This document shows, one piece after another, positions 33,519 to 41,871 of a stretch of 64,000 nucleotides of DNA (its first letter is position 1; every line of letters starts with the position of its first letter). The stretch lies in the NCBI RefSeq assembly GCF_024972755.1, contig NZ_CP087724.1, forward strand, positions 1,860,001 to 1,924,000, given 5' to 3'. The notes under the pieces were generated by a model. That model was given only the letters and a program-made list of their open reading frames with translations. It searched no databases and was not told the DNA's origin. Source of the DNA: Halanaeroarchaeum sp. HSR-CO. GTDB lineage: Archaea; Halobacteriota; Halobacteria; Halobacteriales; Halobacteriaceae. Both the position numbers and the translations under genes were made by a program.

Positions 33519-33737
33519 ATGGCATCCCAACCCTGGACGACAGAAACGCTACTGGACATCTCGGTAAACGTCGTACCCCTGGTGGTCCTCGCCGCCTTCC
33601 TGGTACTCATCATGGGGGTGGCGTACTGGGGGATGAATCTGACCATAGTGCCGATCCTGGCGATCGGACTCATCGTCGTCCCGGCGATCATCCTCGCGTA
33701 CGTCACGTACGTCGCAGCTATCAAAATCGAGTCGTAA
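33519..33737 (+). CDS. small membrane protein of the cox operon (possibly DUF6684)
   Basis: A 72-residue protein with two membrane helices (VVPLVVLAAFLVLIMGVAYWG and VPILAIGLIVVPAIILAYV). It starts 6 bases after the preceding gene. From memory, small proteins of this form next to haloarchaeal cox genes are called DUF6684. It may be a small oxidase subunit. Confidence 0.72.
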   Translation: MASQPWTTETLLDISVNVVPLVVLAAFLVLIMGVAYWGMNLTIVPILAIGLIVVPAIILAYVTYVAAIKIES

Positions 33738-33786
33738 GACGGACTGGATCGCTAACCGATTAGTCGAGAGAGTCCCCGCCGACCCG

Positions 33787-33873
33787 TTACCCGAGGACGA
33801 GGATGAAGCCGGTCGCGAACATCAGGAATGCGAGTCCACCGAGTATCAAACCGAGGATCGTTTTCTCTTTCAT
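33787..33873 (-). CDS. 28-residue single-helix membrane protein
   Basis: MKEKTILGLILGG followed by LAFLMFATGFILVLG and a TAA stop: two lysines then one hydrophobic helix. It lies at the 3' end of the minus-strand regulator operon, 9 bases after the 69-residue membrane protein gene. The length and composition resemble the single-helix accessory subunits of terminal oxidases. Being so short, it rests on position and composition only. Confidence 0.55.
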   Translation of the reverse strand: MKEKTILGLILGGLAFLMFATGFILVLG

Positions 33874-33882
33874 TGTCGTCGA

Positions 33883-34092
33883 TTAGCGGTCGTCGAAGTC
33901 GTTCGTGAAGGCGATCCAGCCGAGCAACGTCATGAACAGGATGGGTGGCAGGATGACGAATCCCCAGAGCGGATCGATCCCCCACACCAACAATAGGACG
34001 ACGTCAGCCAGCCCGAGTAGGAGGAACGGGCTGACGAGCAGGGCGGCCTGCTTCCGATTCCGGGACGCCGAACCGACGTTCGGTGTGCTCAT
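33883..34092 (-). CDS. 69-residue two-helix membrane protein
   Basis: A small protein with a basic N-terminal segment (SASRNRKQ) and two membrane helices (AALLVSPFLLLGLADVVLLL and FVILPPILFMTLLGWIAF), ending in an acidic tail. ATG at 34090-34092 overlaps the regulator's stop codon by 4 bases, so it is translated with the regulator. The longer frame upstream is a shadow of the regulator gene. Function unknown; possibly an oxidase or assembly subunit. Confidence 0.7.
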   Translation of the reverse strand: MSTPNVGSASRNRKQAALLVSPFLLLGLADVVLLLVWGIDPLWGFVILPPILFMTLLGWIAFTNDFDDR

Positions 34093-34613
34093 GACTGATT
34101 CTCCTCCGCGAGCATACGGTCGACCAGCCGGGTGAACCGGGAGACCATCATCCCGAGCAATGTCGGATCTGCGTTCCGGACGAGTTCGATGGTGTCGGCT
34201 GGCCGAGCGAGCTCGACGGTCACCTGGTTTCGCGCTGAGTGTCGCTTGTTGACGACCGCCTGTTCGACGAGGTGGTCGAGATGCCACTCGAGCGTGCTCC
34301 GGGCGAGATCGAGTTCCTCGGCCAGCGCGTTCGGGCGGACCGGTCCGGACTCGAGCAACGCGGCGACGACGTCACGCGTCGTCTCCCGACGCAACAGCGC
34401 CAGCGTCCGGCGTTCCCAGTCGTCGTACGTATCGGGGAAGTAGTGAGTCCGGCCGTAGAGTTCCGTCTTGACGACCTCGTCGGTCGAGTCCAGTTGTTTG
34501 AGGTGGTACTGGACCTGCCCGGTAGCGAGGTCGAGTGAACGAACGAGCCCGTTGAAGTGTATCCCCGGCTGGGTCCGGACCGCTTCCGCGATCCGCGCTC
34601 TGGTCTCTGCCAT
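34089..34613 (-). CDS. two-domain ArsR-like winged-helix regulator
   Basis: A 174-residue DNA-binding protein with two winged-helix domains in tandem. The first is about residues 1-75 (RIAEAVRTQPGIHFNGLVRSLDLATGQVQYHLKQL) and the second about 85-150 (RDVVAALLESGPVRPNALAEELDLARSTLEWHLDHL). ATG at 34611-34613 is chosen over one 20 codons upstream. It sits between the cox operon and the cytochrome b operon and diverges from the latter, so it is the natural candidate regulator of one or both. It has no Cys, so no thiol sensor is evident. Confidence 0.8.
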   Translation of the reverse strand: MAETRARIAEAVRTQPGIHFNGLVRSLDLATGQVQYHLKQLDSTDEVVKTELYGRTHYFPDTYDDWERRTLALLRRETTRDVVAALLESGPVRPNALAEELDLARSTLEWHLDHLVEQAVVNKRHSARNQVTVELARPADTIELVRNADPTLLGMMVSRFTRLVDRMLAEENQS

Positions 34614-34859
34614 AGTTGTTTTCCCAAGTATGTTCGGTACTTTATCTCGTATTGGATCCTTCTGCCCTGTCAATGATAAACAATGGGGTAGCGGCGGTGT
34701 ATACGTCGAGTGACCACGGGGTCATCACGGGCGTATCATCCCCAGTCTTGGTATGCCCTCCCAGACCTGTAAATGTAGGGCCTCGTGTAGTACAAACCTC
34801 ACATTTCCCCCAACCGTTATTTACCCGAGACACCTCGTTATTGGAAAGGTGACCGTGGT

Positions 34860-35021
34860 ATGCGACAACTGAGCCAGGCAACCGATTACCCCCTGATATT
34901 TGGGGATGTGCTCGCCGCACTGGAGGCCTACGAGATCGGCGCCATCGCCTTCGCGTTCGTCGGCGTCATCCTCGTTGTGAGTTACCTCCTGGAGAAGTGG
35001 GGGGTTGGCCTCCATGCGTGA
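34860..35021 (+). CDS. 53-residue single-helix protein at the head of the cytochrome b operon
   Basis: MRQLSQATDYPLIFGDVLAA, then an acidic turn and one membrane helix (IGAIAFAFVGVILVVSYLL). Box TTATTTA at about 34817-34823 lies roughly 40 bases upstream. Its last 8 bases overlap the next gene's start. It is probably a small subunit of the quinol:acceptor oxidoreductase, by position. Confidence 0.65.
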   Translation: MRQLSQATDYPLIFGDVLAALEAYEIGAIAFAFVGVILVVSYLLEKWGVGLHA

Positions 35022-35265
35022 GATCATCTCGAGGGTCCCCCCGTCGAACTCCACGATGCTCGAAGGCGCGTTCATCGCGGTCAGTCTGCTGTTGACCGCC
35101 GCCGCAATCGGGTTCGGCGCCGGCATCTTCCTGGACGTTTCGACTCCGGTCCTCGGGACACTCCTGGCCGTATCGTTCGCCTCGATAGCCGTTATGGCGG
35201 TCCTCTACCACCGACTGTTCCACGACCACCGCATCGTCATCGAATACGACGAAGACCTCTGGTGA
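35014..35265 (+). CDS. 83-residue two-helix membrane protein, cytochrome b operon
   Basis: A small protein with two membrane helices (AFIAVSLLLTAAAIGFGAGIF and LGTLLAVSFASIAVMAVLY), followed by HRLFHDHRIVIEYDEDLW with three histidines. It overlaps the preceding gene by 8 bases in another frame and ends 4 bases before the Rieske gene. No known family recognised; by context an accessory subunit of the b-type complex. Confidence 0.7.
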   Translation: MREIISRVPPSNSTMLEGAFIAVSLLLTAAAIGFGAGIFLDVSTPVLGTLLAVSFASIAVMAVLYHRLFHDHRIVIEYDEDLW

Positions 35266-35269
35266 ACCC

Positions 35270-35911
35270 ATGAGTAGCACAGATTCACCGACGACCGACG
35301 AGGAACTGTCCAGTAATAACACCCTGCGACGCCGCATCGTCCAGACGTTCGGCGGCATCGGCGTGGTGAGTTTCGCGGCCGCGATGCTCACCCCCCTCAA
35401 GACGCTGGGTATCAACGCCGAAGGTGGAGGAGGGACGGAACTGGCGGGGCAAACGCTGGTTCTCGCCGAACGGTACCAGCCACCCGACGGAGACACGACC
35501 TTCGAGGTCGGTGACCCGGTGACCGTGGAGATGATGGACATGCCGGATTCGATCCTTACCTTCCCGGAGGAGCTGGTCGATTCGAACAACGACATGATTC
35601 GACTCCACCGGCTTCCCGAGGACCAGATCACCGAGCCGACGAACCCCGACTGGACAGCCGAGGGGTACGTCGCCTATTCGGCCATCTGTACGCACCTCGG
35701 CTGTACCGTCGACTGGGACACCAGCGACGAGACCGCGACGGGCCGGCCAACCGACCACTGTTTCTGCCACGGGAGCCAGTTCGACCCCTACGAAGGAGCG
35801 AAGGTCGTCCACCCGCCCGCGGAACGGCCGCTGCCACAGATCGGGCTGGAGGTCGGCGAGGACGACGTCATCCAACTGACCTCGGACTTCGGTGATAAGG
35901 TGGGTCCGTGA
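35270..35911 (+). CDS. petA: Rieske iron-sulfur protein
   Basis: A 213-residue Rieske subunit. The 2Fe-2S ligands are complete: Cys140-Thr-His142-Leu-Gly-Cys145 and Cys164-Phe-Cys166-His167-Gly-Ser. An N-terminal helix (about 26-45, preceded by RRR) anchors it and may act as a Tat-type signal anchor. It passes electrons from quinol oxidation on cytochrome b to the next carrier. It is followed after one base by the cytochrome b gene. Confidence 0.94.
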   Translation: MSSTDSPTTDEELSSNNTLRRRIVQTFGGIGVVSFAAAMLTPLKTLGINAEGGGGTELAGQTLVLAERYQPPDGDTTFEVGDPVTVEMMDMPDSILTFPEELVDSNNDMIRLHRLPEDQITEPTNPDWTAEGYVAYSAICTHLGCTVDWDTSDETATGRPTDHCFCHGSQFDPYEGAKVVHPPAERPLPQIGLEVGEDDVIQLTSDFGDKVGP

Positions 35912-35912
35912 G

Positions 35913-37208
35913 ATGGCCGACGGAGGCGATTCACGACTCGATCTGGATCGACTGTTCGGTCACTTCGAGCGTAAGGTCTTCCCGCTACACGGGACCTTCC
36001 TTCTGGGCGAACTGGCGCTATTTTCGTTCACGGGTATCGTCGCGACCGGCATCTTCCTGGGTCTCTTCTACGAACCGAGTACGACGACGGTAACGGTCAA
36101 CGGCGAGGAACTCCCGGCCGCGTACGCGAGCGTCCTCCAGTTGAACGGCCTCGCAATCGGGCAACTCGTCCGACGCATCCACCACTGGAGCGCACACATC
36201 ATGCTAGCGACGCTGGTCGTTCACATGGCTCGCGTCTACGTCACCGGGGCGTACCGGGAACCCCGAGACATCAACTGGCTTATCGGTACTGGCCTCCTGG
36301 GACTGACCGTCCTCGCCGCGTTCGTCGGGTACCTCCTGCCCTTCGACCAGTTCGCAGTCACGGCAACGGCCATCGGCTACCAGATAGCCACGTCCGTCCC
36401 GTGGGTGGGACAGGACCTCGCGAACCTGGTCTTCGCCGGCCCGTTCCCCAATCCCCAGACCGTCCCCCGCTTTTACACCCTCCACATCCTGCTCATTCCG
36501 GCCGCACTGGTGGGGCTGATCTCGGTCCACCTGCTCCTGATACTCAAGATAAAACACACCCAGGATCCCGGCATCACCGGTCGCCTGAAACAGCAGGCCG
36601 GCTCCGTGAAGAAGGGGCTCGTCGGCATCCCGATGTGGCCCGAGCAGGTCGTCGTGATGATCGGCGTGTTCTTCGCGTACGCGACCGGCGTTACCCTCCT
36701 CGCTGCGTTCGTTCCGGTCCACCCGATAGAGGTCTATGGCCCGCCTGGCGGCAGTACGCCAGCCGTAAAACCTGACTGGTATCTCCTCTGGGTCTATGGC
36801 ATCCTGCGCGTGATGCCGCCCGTCGACGTCACCATCTTCGGCGGGACGATCGGTGCTCGCTTCCTCGCCGGCGTCGTCGTCCCAGGAGTGGTCGGCGGGG
36901 CCATCGCGTCGGTCCCGATCGTCGACAAACTCGTCACCGGAAGCGAAGTCGACGACCGCGATTACACCAGTATCGAACACCCCTTCGATCGGCCGGGCCG
37001 AACCGCCATCGGCATCGGCGCCGCGGCGTTTTTCGTGGTCACCGCAGTGGCCGGGTACTACACGGAACTCGGCATTCCCGGGAACACGATGCGAGCACTG
37101 ATCGTCTTCGTCCCGCCGGCGGTCGGGCTCGTCGCCTACCTCGGCATCAAGGAGCGATTCGCGACGCGGACACCCGAGACACCCTCGACCGTCGAAGAAG
37201 AACACTGA
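35913..37208 (+). CDS. petB: cytochrome b/b6-type subunit (full-length fusion of b6 and subunit IV regions)
   Basis: A 431-residue membrane protein with about eight to nine helices. Heme ligands are His90 and His104 (RIHHWSAH, LVVH; spacing 14) and a second pair in TLHILL and ISVHLLL with spacing 15, the b6-type spacing. The quinol site motif is PDWY (VKPDWYLLW), a variant of PEWY. It therefore combines b6-like spacing with the one-piece form of bc1 cytochrome b. ATG at 35913 is chosen over the frame's earlier ATG inside the Rieske gene. Confidence 0.93.
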   Translation: MADGGDSRLDLDRLFGHFERKVFPLHGTFLLGELALFSFTGIVATGIFLGLFYEPSTTTVTVNGEELPAAYASVLQLNGLAIGQLVRRIHHWSAHIMLATLVVHMARVYVTGAYREPRDINWLIGTGLLGLTVLAAFVGYLLPFDQFAVTATAIGYQIATSVPWVGQDLANLVFAGPFPNPQTVPRFYTLHILLIPAALVGLISVHLLLILKIKHTQDPGITGRLKQQAGSVKKGLVGIPMWPEQVVVMIGVFFAYATGVTLLAAFVPVHPIEVYGPPGGSTPAVKPDWYLLWVYGILRVMPPVDVTIFGGTIGARFLAGVVVPGVVGGAIASVPIVDKLVTGSEVDDRDYTSIEHPFDRPGRTAIGIGAAAFFVVTAVAGYYTELGIPGNTMRALIVFVPPAVGLVAYLGIKERFATRTPETPSTVEEEH

Positions 37209-37214
37209 CCCACG

Positions 37215-38636
37215 ATGATGACCACGGCCATCCGCAAACTCGCGACGATACTCGAAGACCGGTTGACGATGCTCCTCGCCGCGTCGGCGATCGGGGTCTA
37301 CCTGCTCGTACTCGTCGGTGCGACGACGTCACTGCTCCACGCGAACGACGCGTGTACGACGTGGCCCACGTGTAACGGGTCCCTGATCGCGGTGAGTTCG
37401 CCGGCGATGGCGATCGCCTGGGGACACCGGGTGCTCGCCATCGTCGTCGGCGTCCTCATCGCCACGACGGCCGTCGTCGCGTGGTATTCCAGTGGACCCC
37501 GGATCGGCGGCATCGTCGCTGTTGCCGCGTTACTCTACCCTGTGCAGGCAGCCCTCGGCGCACTCATCGCTCTCGAAGGGGCCTCGAGACTGCTGACGGC
37601 GGGCCATCTCACGGTCGCGGTCTCCATCTTCAGCGCCATCCTTCTCGGATTGCTGTGGCGTCTGGAGTCCCGACACGGGGCCCCAACGCGACAGCCCTCG
37701 ACGGCGAATCAATCGTTCGAGGACCTGGAACCCAGGTCCAGCGAGACGGCCGGCCAGGAGTCGTACGGCTGGGGGACCATCGCCATGGCGTACTTCCGGA
37801 TGACGAAACCGCGGTTGATGTGGTTGCTCGCCCTCGTGGCGATGGCTTCGATGGGACTCGCCGCTGGCCCCGCCCTCGAAGCGGAGACGGTGGTCTGGAC
37901 CATCACCGGTGGTGTTCTCGCGGTCGGTTCGAGTGGGACCTTCAATCAAGTCCTCGAACGCGACCGTGATCAGTACATGGACCGCACGTCGGACCGACCG
38001 GTAGTGACCGACGTCATCCCGCCGAGACGAGCCATCGCCTTTGGAGTCGCGCTCGCGGGCCTGTCGGTCGTGGTCTTCCTGGCCTTCGTCAACCCGCTTG
38101 CGGCGGCCCTCGGCGTGCTCGCCATCCTCTTTTACACGGTCGTCTACACGATGATCCTGAAACCGCACACGGAGCACAACACCGTCCTCGGTGGCGCGGT
38201 CGGGGCGTTCCCCGCACTCATCGGGTGGGCCGCCGTGACCAACGAGGTCGGGATGCCCGCCGTCGTGCTCGGTCTCGTCGTGTTCCTCTGGACCCCGGCA
38301 CACTTCTACAACCTCGCACTCGCCTACAAGGACGACTACGCCCGCGCCGGCTACCCCATGCTCCCGGTCACCGCCGGCGAAGCTGTGACGCGTCGTCACA
38401 TCCTCGGCTACCTCGGGGCGACACTCGTTGCATCGGTCGTCCTGGGAACGGCCAGCGAACTCGGGTGGGTGTACGCCGTGGGAACCGTCGCGGTCGCCGT
38501 CGTCTTCCTGCTCGCGGTAGTCGGTCTCTTCCGCGAGCAGACCGAGAACGCCGCCTTCAGAGCTTTCCACGCGTCCAACGCGTACCTCGGTATCGTCCTC
38601 CTGGCAATCGTCTTCGACACCCTCCTCGTCGCATGA
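37215..38636 (+). CDS. ctaB: heme O synthase fused to a CtaA/COX15-like half domain
   Basis: A 473-residue membrane fusion. Residues 1-150 form four helices resembling one half of heme A synthase, with single histidines in WGHRVLA and TAGHLTVA and a conserved loop with two Cys (ACTTWPTC). Residues 190-473 are protoheme IX farnesyltransferase: NQVLERDRDQYMDRT supplies the Asn/Asp diphosphate site and FLWTPAHFYNLAL with DYARAGYPMLP the second. The protein would farnesylate heme B to heme O for the A-type oxidase and may also take part in heme A formation. The next gene overlaps by 4 bases. Confidence 0.9.
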   Translation: MMTTAIRKLATILEDRLTMLLAASAIGVYLLVLVGATTSLLHANDACTTWPTCNGSLIAVSSPAMAIAWGHRVLAIVVGVLIATTAVVAWYSSGPRIGGIVAVAALLYPVQAALGALIALEGASRLLTAGHLTVAVSIFSAILLGLLWRLESRHGAPTRQPSTANQSFEDLEPRSSETAGQESYGWGTIAMAYFRMTKPRLMWLLALVAMASMGLAAGPALEAETVVWTITGGVLAVGSSGTFNQVLERDRDQYMDRTSDRPVVTDVIPPRRAIAFGVALAGLSVVVFLAFVNPLAAALGVLAILFYTVVYTMILKPHTEHNTVLGGAVGAFPALIGWAAVTNEVGMPAVVLGLVVFLWTPAHFYNLALAYKDDYARAGYPMLPVTAGEAVTRRHILGYLGATLVASVVLGTASELGWVYAVGTVAVAVVFLLAVVGLFREQTENAAFRAFHASNAYLGIVLLAIVFDTLLVA

Positions 38637-39334
38637 GTAGCGGGTATTCATCCCTGAACCCCAGACGGTTCGACGGTGAGACGGTCGCGACGTGGACGCT
38701 CGTGGTATTCACGGAGTTCCTCCTCGTCGCGGGATTCCTGGCAGTCTCCTCGACCAGCGTCGATCAGCTACGGTACGTCGTCTACCCGTTCGTCTGGATC
38801 AACACCGGGCTGCTCGCGGTGAGCGCCATCGAGACCACGCCACAGAACTGGCGACACCGCGCGGTCGGTATGACTGTCGCCGTCGGCTATTACCTGGTAC
38901 TCATGTACGCGGCCGGCAACCTCGGTGGGACGCCGGCAGGGACCGACTGGTCGCTTCGCGTCTCGATGCTCATGCCGGGATGGGGGCCCTCCATCGTCGC
39001 TGCGGGGCCCACACTCCGGGTGTCGATGGTCCCTTTCGAGGTCATCGGCTACGCCGCGCTTTCGTACCTGCTGTACGCGAACGTCCTCCGTATCTCCCGG
39101 GGACTCCTCGCCGGAGCGCTCGGCCTGGTCACCTGTGTGGGCTGTACCGTTCCCATCCTCGCTCCGCTGATCGGTCTCCTCGGTGGTCCGGCGTCCGGAT
39201 TGACGTCGACGGCGTACCAGTACTCCTACGACGTCGGAACCCTGCTGTTCGTACTCACCGTGGGAATCCTCTACGCGTCTGCGACGGGCAGGGTCGGCAC
39301 CGTCGACGGGTTAATACGAAGGATTCGCCAATGA
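38633..39334 (+). CDS. membrane protein with intramembrane CxxC, unknown function
   Basis: A 233-residue protein with about six helices. One helix carries LVTCVGCTVPIL, a CxxC pair ahead of a proline, as in some thiol-disulfide or copper-handling membrane proteins. ATGA overlaps with both ctaB and the ABC ATPase gene put it in one translation unit between heme O synthesis and an exporter. I do not recognise the family; a role in oxidase cofactor delivery is inference. Confidence 0.72.
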   Translation: MSSGYSSLNPRRFDGETVATWTLVVFTEFLLVAGFLAVSSTSVDQLRYVVYPFVWINTGLLAVSAIETTPQNWRHRAVGMTVAVGYYLVLMYAAGNLGGTPAGTDWSLRVSMLMPGWGPSIVAAGPTLRVSMVPFEVIGYAALSYLLYANVLRISRGLLAGALGLVTCVGCTVPILAPLIGLLGGPASGLTSTAYQYSYDVGTLLFVLTVGILYASATGRVGTVDGLIRRIRQ

Positions 39335-40308
39335 CAGCCCACGTGACGGGACAGCGAACGGCGGACGCCGAGACGGTAGACGCGCCCGAGACGGTCCGAA
39401 GAGAGACTGCTGGCGATCCGGTGATCGTCACCGACGGTGTCGCCAGGACCTACGGCAAAACGGTGGCCCTCGATGGGGTCTCGGCGACCGTCAGATCGGG
39501 CGAGATATTCGCGCTCGTGGGTCCGAACGGCGCCGGGAAGACCACCTTCGTACGAACACTGACGGGAACCGTCAGCCCCGATAGCGGGACCGTGTCCGTC
39601 TTCGGTGGTCCGCCGTCCGCTGTCGACTCGGAACGTGTCGGGGTCCTCCCGCAGTCGTTCTCACCGCCGGGGAGACTGACCGCTCGCGAAATCGTCTCGT
39701 ACTACGCCGGCCTGTACGAGAGCGCCAGGGACCCGAGTGCGGTCCTCGAAGATGTGGGACTGCGACCGGACCGGGAGACCTTCTACGAGGACCTCTCCGG
39801 GGGGCAACAGCGACGGGTCGCCGTCGCGGCGACCCTGGTGAACGATCCCGAACTCGTCTTTCTCGACGAACCGACGACCGCCATCGACCCGGCGGGTCGC
39901 CATCGCCTCTGGGAGCACTTCGAGGAGGTGGCCGCTGACGGCCGGACCATCGTCCTGACGACACACGACATGGCCGAGGCGGAACGGCTTGCCGACCGAG
40001 TCGGCTTCCTGGCCGCCGGCCGTCTGTTGAAAACTGGTTCGCCGGCCGATCTCGTGGGGCGGTACGGTGGAGAGAGCCGACTCGTCGTGAAGACGGACGA
40101 CGCTCCACCCGAAGTCGACGGCTACGAAGTGACCTATTCGAGAGACGGACTCGTCGTGACCGGTATCGGCCCGGAGCAGATCGGCGACGTCGCGCGGACG
40201 TTGACGGACGAAGGCGTGAGCTTCGACGCCCTCTCCTGGCGAGAACCGACACTCGAAGACGCATACCTCTCGTTGGTCGGCGACAACGAACGGGAGGGCG
40301 AGGAATGA
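39331..40308 (+). CDS. ABC transporter ATP-binding protein
   Basis: A 325-residue ATPase of the ABC-2 exporter type. Walker A is GPNGAGKTT near residue 66, the signature is LSGGQQRR near 155, Walker B LVFLDEPTTAIDP near 175 and the switch His in TTHD. The C-terminal 80 residues resemble the regulatory extension of CcmA/NatA-like ATPases. It overlaps both neighbours by 4 bases. It pairs with the permease downstream; substrate unknown, but it is embedded in cytochrome assembly genes. Confidence 0.88.
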   Translation: MTAHVTGQRTADAETVDAPETVRRETAGDPVIVTDGVARTYGKTVALDGVSATVRSGEIFALVGPNGAGKTTFVRTLTGTVSPDSGTVSVFGGPPSAVDSERVGVLPQSFSPPGRLTAREIVSYYAGLYESARDPSAVLEDVGLRPDRETFYEDLSGGQQRRVAVAATLVNDPELVFLDEPTTAIDPAGRHRLWEHFEEVAADGRTIVLTTHDMAEAERLADRVGFLAAGRLLKTGSPADLVGRYGGESRLVVKTDDAPPEVDGYEVTYSRDGLVVTGIGPEQIGDVARTLTDEGVSFDALSWREPTLEDAYLSLVGDNEREGEE

Positions 40309-41093
40309 GCGGCGTGATCGCCGCTCGCTCCCGTCGTGTCAGGGCGGAAGCCGTCGCCTCGTACAAGACCTTCCTTCGGCGTCGGACGGCCGTGTTCTTC
40401 ACGTTCGTGTTCCCCGTGGTACTGGTGGTCATCTTCGCCGGACTGGTCCAGACTGACCCGACCGGGTCGGGACTCTTCGCGAAGCCCACCGGCTACTACG
40501 TGCCCGGCTATCTGGCGGTCGTCGTCCTGTTCACGCCGCTGTCCAGGGTTGGCAGCGAGGTCGCCAGGTATCGCGAGGACAACCGGTTCGAGAAACTCGC
40601 GTCGACTCCCCTGACCCGGTTCGAGTGGCTGGCCGCCCAGAGCCTCGTGAACGTCGCACTGATCCTCACGGCGGCGGTGGTACTCGTCGTCTCGCTGGCG
40701 CTGCTCGGAACCTCGATGACGCTGTCCCCGTGGCTTGTGGCCTTCGTCGTGGTCGGATCGGTCCTCTTCTGTGGCATCGCTGCAGTGATCGGGCGCGTCG
40801 CGAGTTCGCAGGACGGCGCCATCTCGATGTCGAACGGCATCGCACTCCCGCTGTTGTTCGTCTCGGAGACGTTCATCGCTCCGGAGCAGTTCCCGGCCTG
40901 GTTCGAGTCGGTCCCGTTGCTCTCCCCACTCACGTACTTCTCGCGGGGCGTTCGCGCAGCGGTCTACGCGCCACCCGAGTCGACGGCCGTCCTGCCGGCG
41001 CTCGGCGTCGGTGGATATCTGGCAATCCTGACCGGCCTCGCCGTCCTGTCCTTCGTCGCCGGTGGCACGGCGCTCACCTGGACCGAGAACTGA
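40305..41093 (+). CDS. ABC-2 type transporter permease
   Basis: A 262-residue permease with six helices. An initial cytoplasmic helix (SRRVRAEAVASYKTFLRRRTAVFFTFVFPVVLVV) leads into the first membrane helix, and the family stretch SNGIALPLLFVSETFIAPEQFPAW with SPLTYFSRGVRA is near residues 172-222. It works with the ATPase just upstream. Convergent with the DUF420 gene, with no gap between stop codons. Confidence 0.87.
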   Translation: MSGVIAARSRRVRAEAVASYKTFLRRRTAVFFTFVFPVVLVVIFAGLVQTDPTGSGLFAKPTGYYVPGYLAVVVLFTPLSRVGSEVARYREDNRFEKLASTPLTRFEWLAAQSLVNVALILTAAVVLVVSLALLGTSMTLSPWLVAFVVVGSVLFCGIAAVIGRVASSQDGAISMSNGIALPLLFVSETFIAPEQFPAWFESVPLLSPLTYFSRGVRAAVYAPPESTAVLPALGVGGYLAILTGLAVLSFVAGGTALTWTEN

Positions 41094-41783
41094 TCACCGA
41101 CGGATCCGTTCGGCCCACGAGCGGACGATCGTCGTCGCGGGCCGCGAACCGAAGACGAAGAGGAGTGCCGCTCCGCGAATCCGTTCCCAGTCGTAGATGT
41201 GGTTCAACATGAGATACGTCAGGATGCCGAGTGCCAGGCTCGTCGTCCAGGCGGCGACCGCGATGCGACCCACGGTCGGGTGGGCCGTCTCCGGGAGTTC
41301 CTCGACTGGTCGAGTGAGTCCGAGCACGAGCGCGTGAACGACGAACGGAACGGCGACGATAGAGAGGAGGATGTGGATGGCGAGCATGACGAGGTACGCC
41401 CCAGAGACGATCCCTGCGTACCCCCCGAGGAGGTGTCCCTCCGTCACCACGAGTCCCTTGGTGAACCCGCCCGCTTGCTTCCACACGTAGAGAACGAGGA
41501 ACAGAAGAATGAGCCCGAACGCGATGAGCATCGACCGGCGATGCCGGTCCACGTCGCCCCGGCGGACGAAGACGACACCGGCGACGAGCACCGACAGGGC
41601 GACGGTGTTGATGCCGGCGATAAGATGCGAGAGGAGGTTCACCGTCGCCGGTTCCAGTGCCGGGAGCGAGACGAGATCCGTGAACGAAGCGATGACGACG
41701 GCGTAGCCCACGAGGCTCACGGTCACCGTCACGATTCGCGGGTGCGCCGCCGCCCATGATCGGTCCGTTCCGGAAGCGTCCAT
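41094..41783 (-). CDS. DUF420 membrane protein (CtaM/YozB-like oxidase assembly factor)
   Basis: A 229-residue protein with about six helices, matching DUF420 with its conserved membrane histidines (LLSHLIAGINTVAL, RHRRSMLIAF, AIHILLSIVAVPFVVHALV, HPTVGRIA, YLMLNHIYDWE). In Bacillus the DUF420 protein YozB (CtaM) is needed to build cytochrome c oxidase, probably the CuB site. The same job here is inferred from family and from the neighbouring cox and ctaB genes. Transcribed against the exporter genes. Confidence 0.85.
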   Translation of the reverse strand: MDASGTDRSWAAAHPRIVTVTVSLVGYAVVIASFTDLVSLPALEPATVNLLSHLIAGINTVALSVLVAGVVFVRRGDVDRHRRSMLIAFGLILLFLVLYVWKQAGGFTKGLVVTEGHLLGGYAGIVSGAYLVMLAIHILLSIVAVPFVVHALVLGLTRPVEELPETAHPTVGRIAVAAWTTSLALGILTYLMLNHIYDWERIRGAALLFVFGSRPATTIVRSWAERIRR

Positions 41784-41871
41784 CGTACTATCGCCAGACG
41801 CGGGGCGTGCCTATCGGTGTTGTGGCCGAGGCATCGACCGCCGTCGACTCGGTCACGGCACCGGGATGCAC

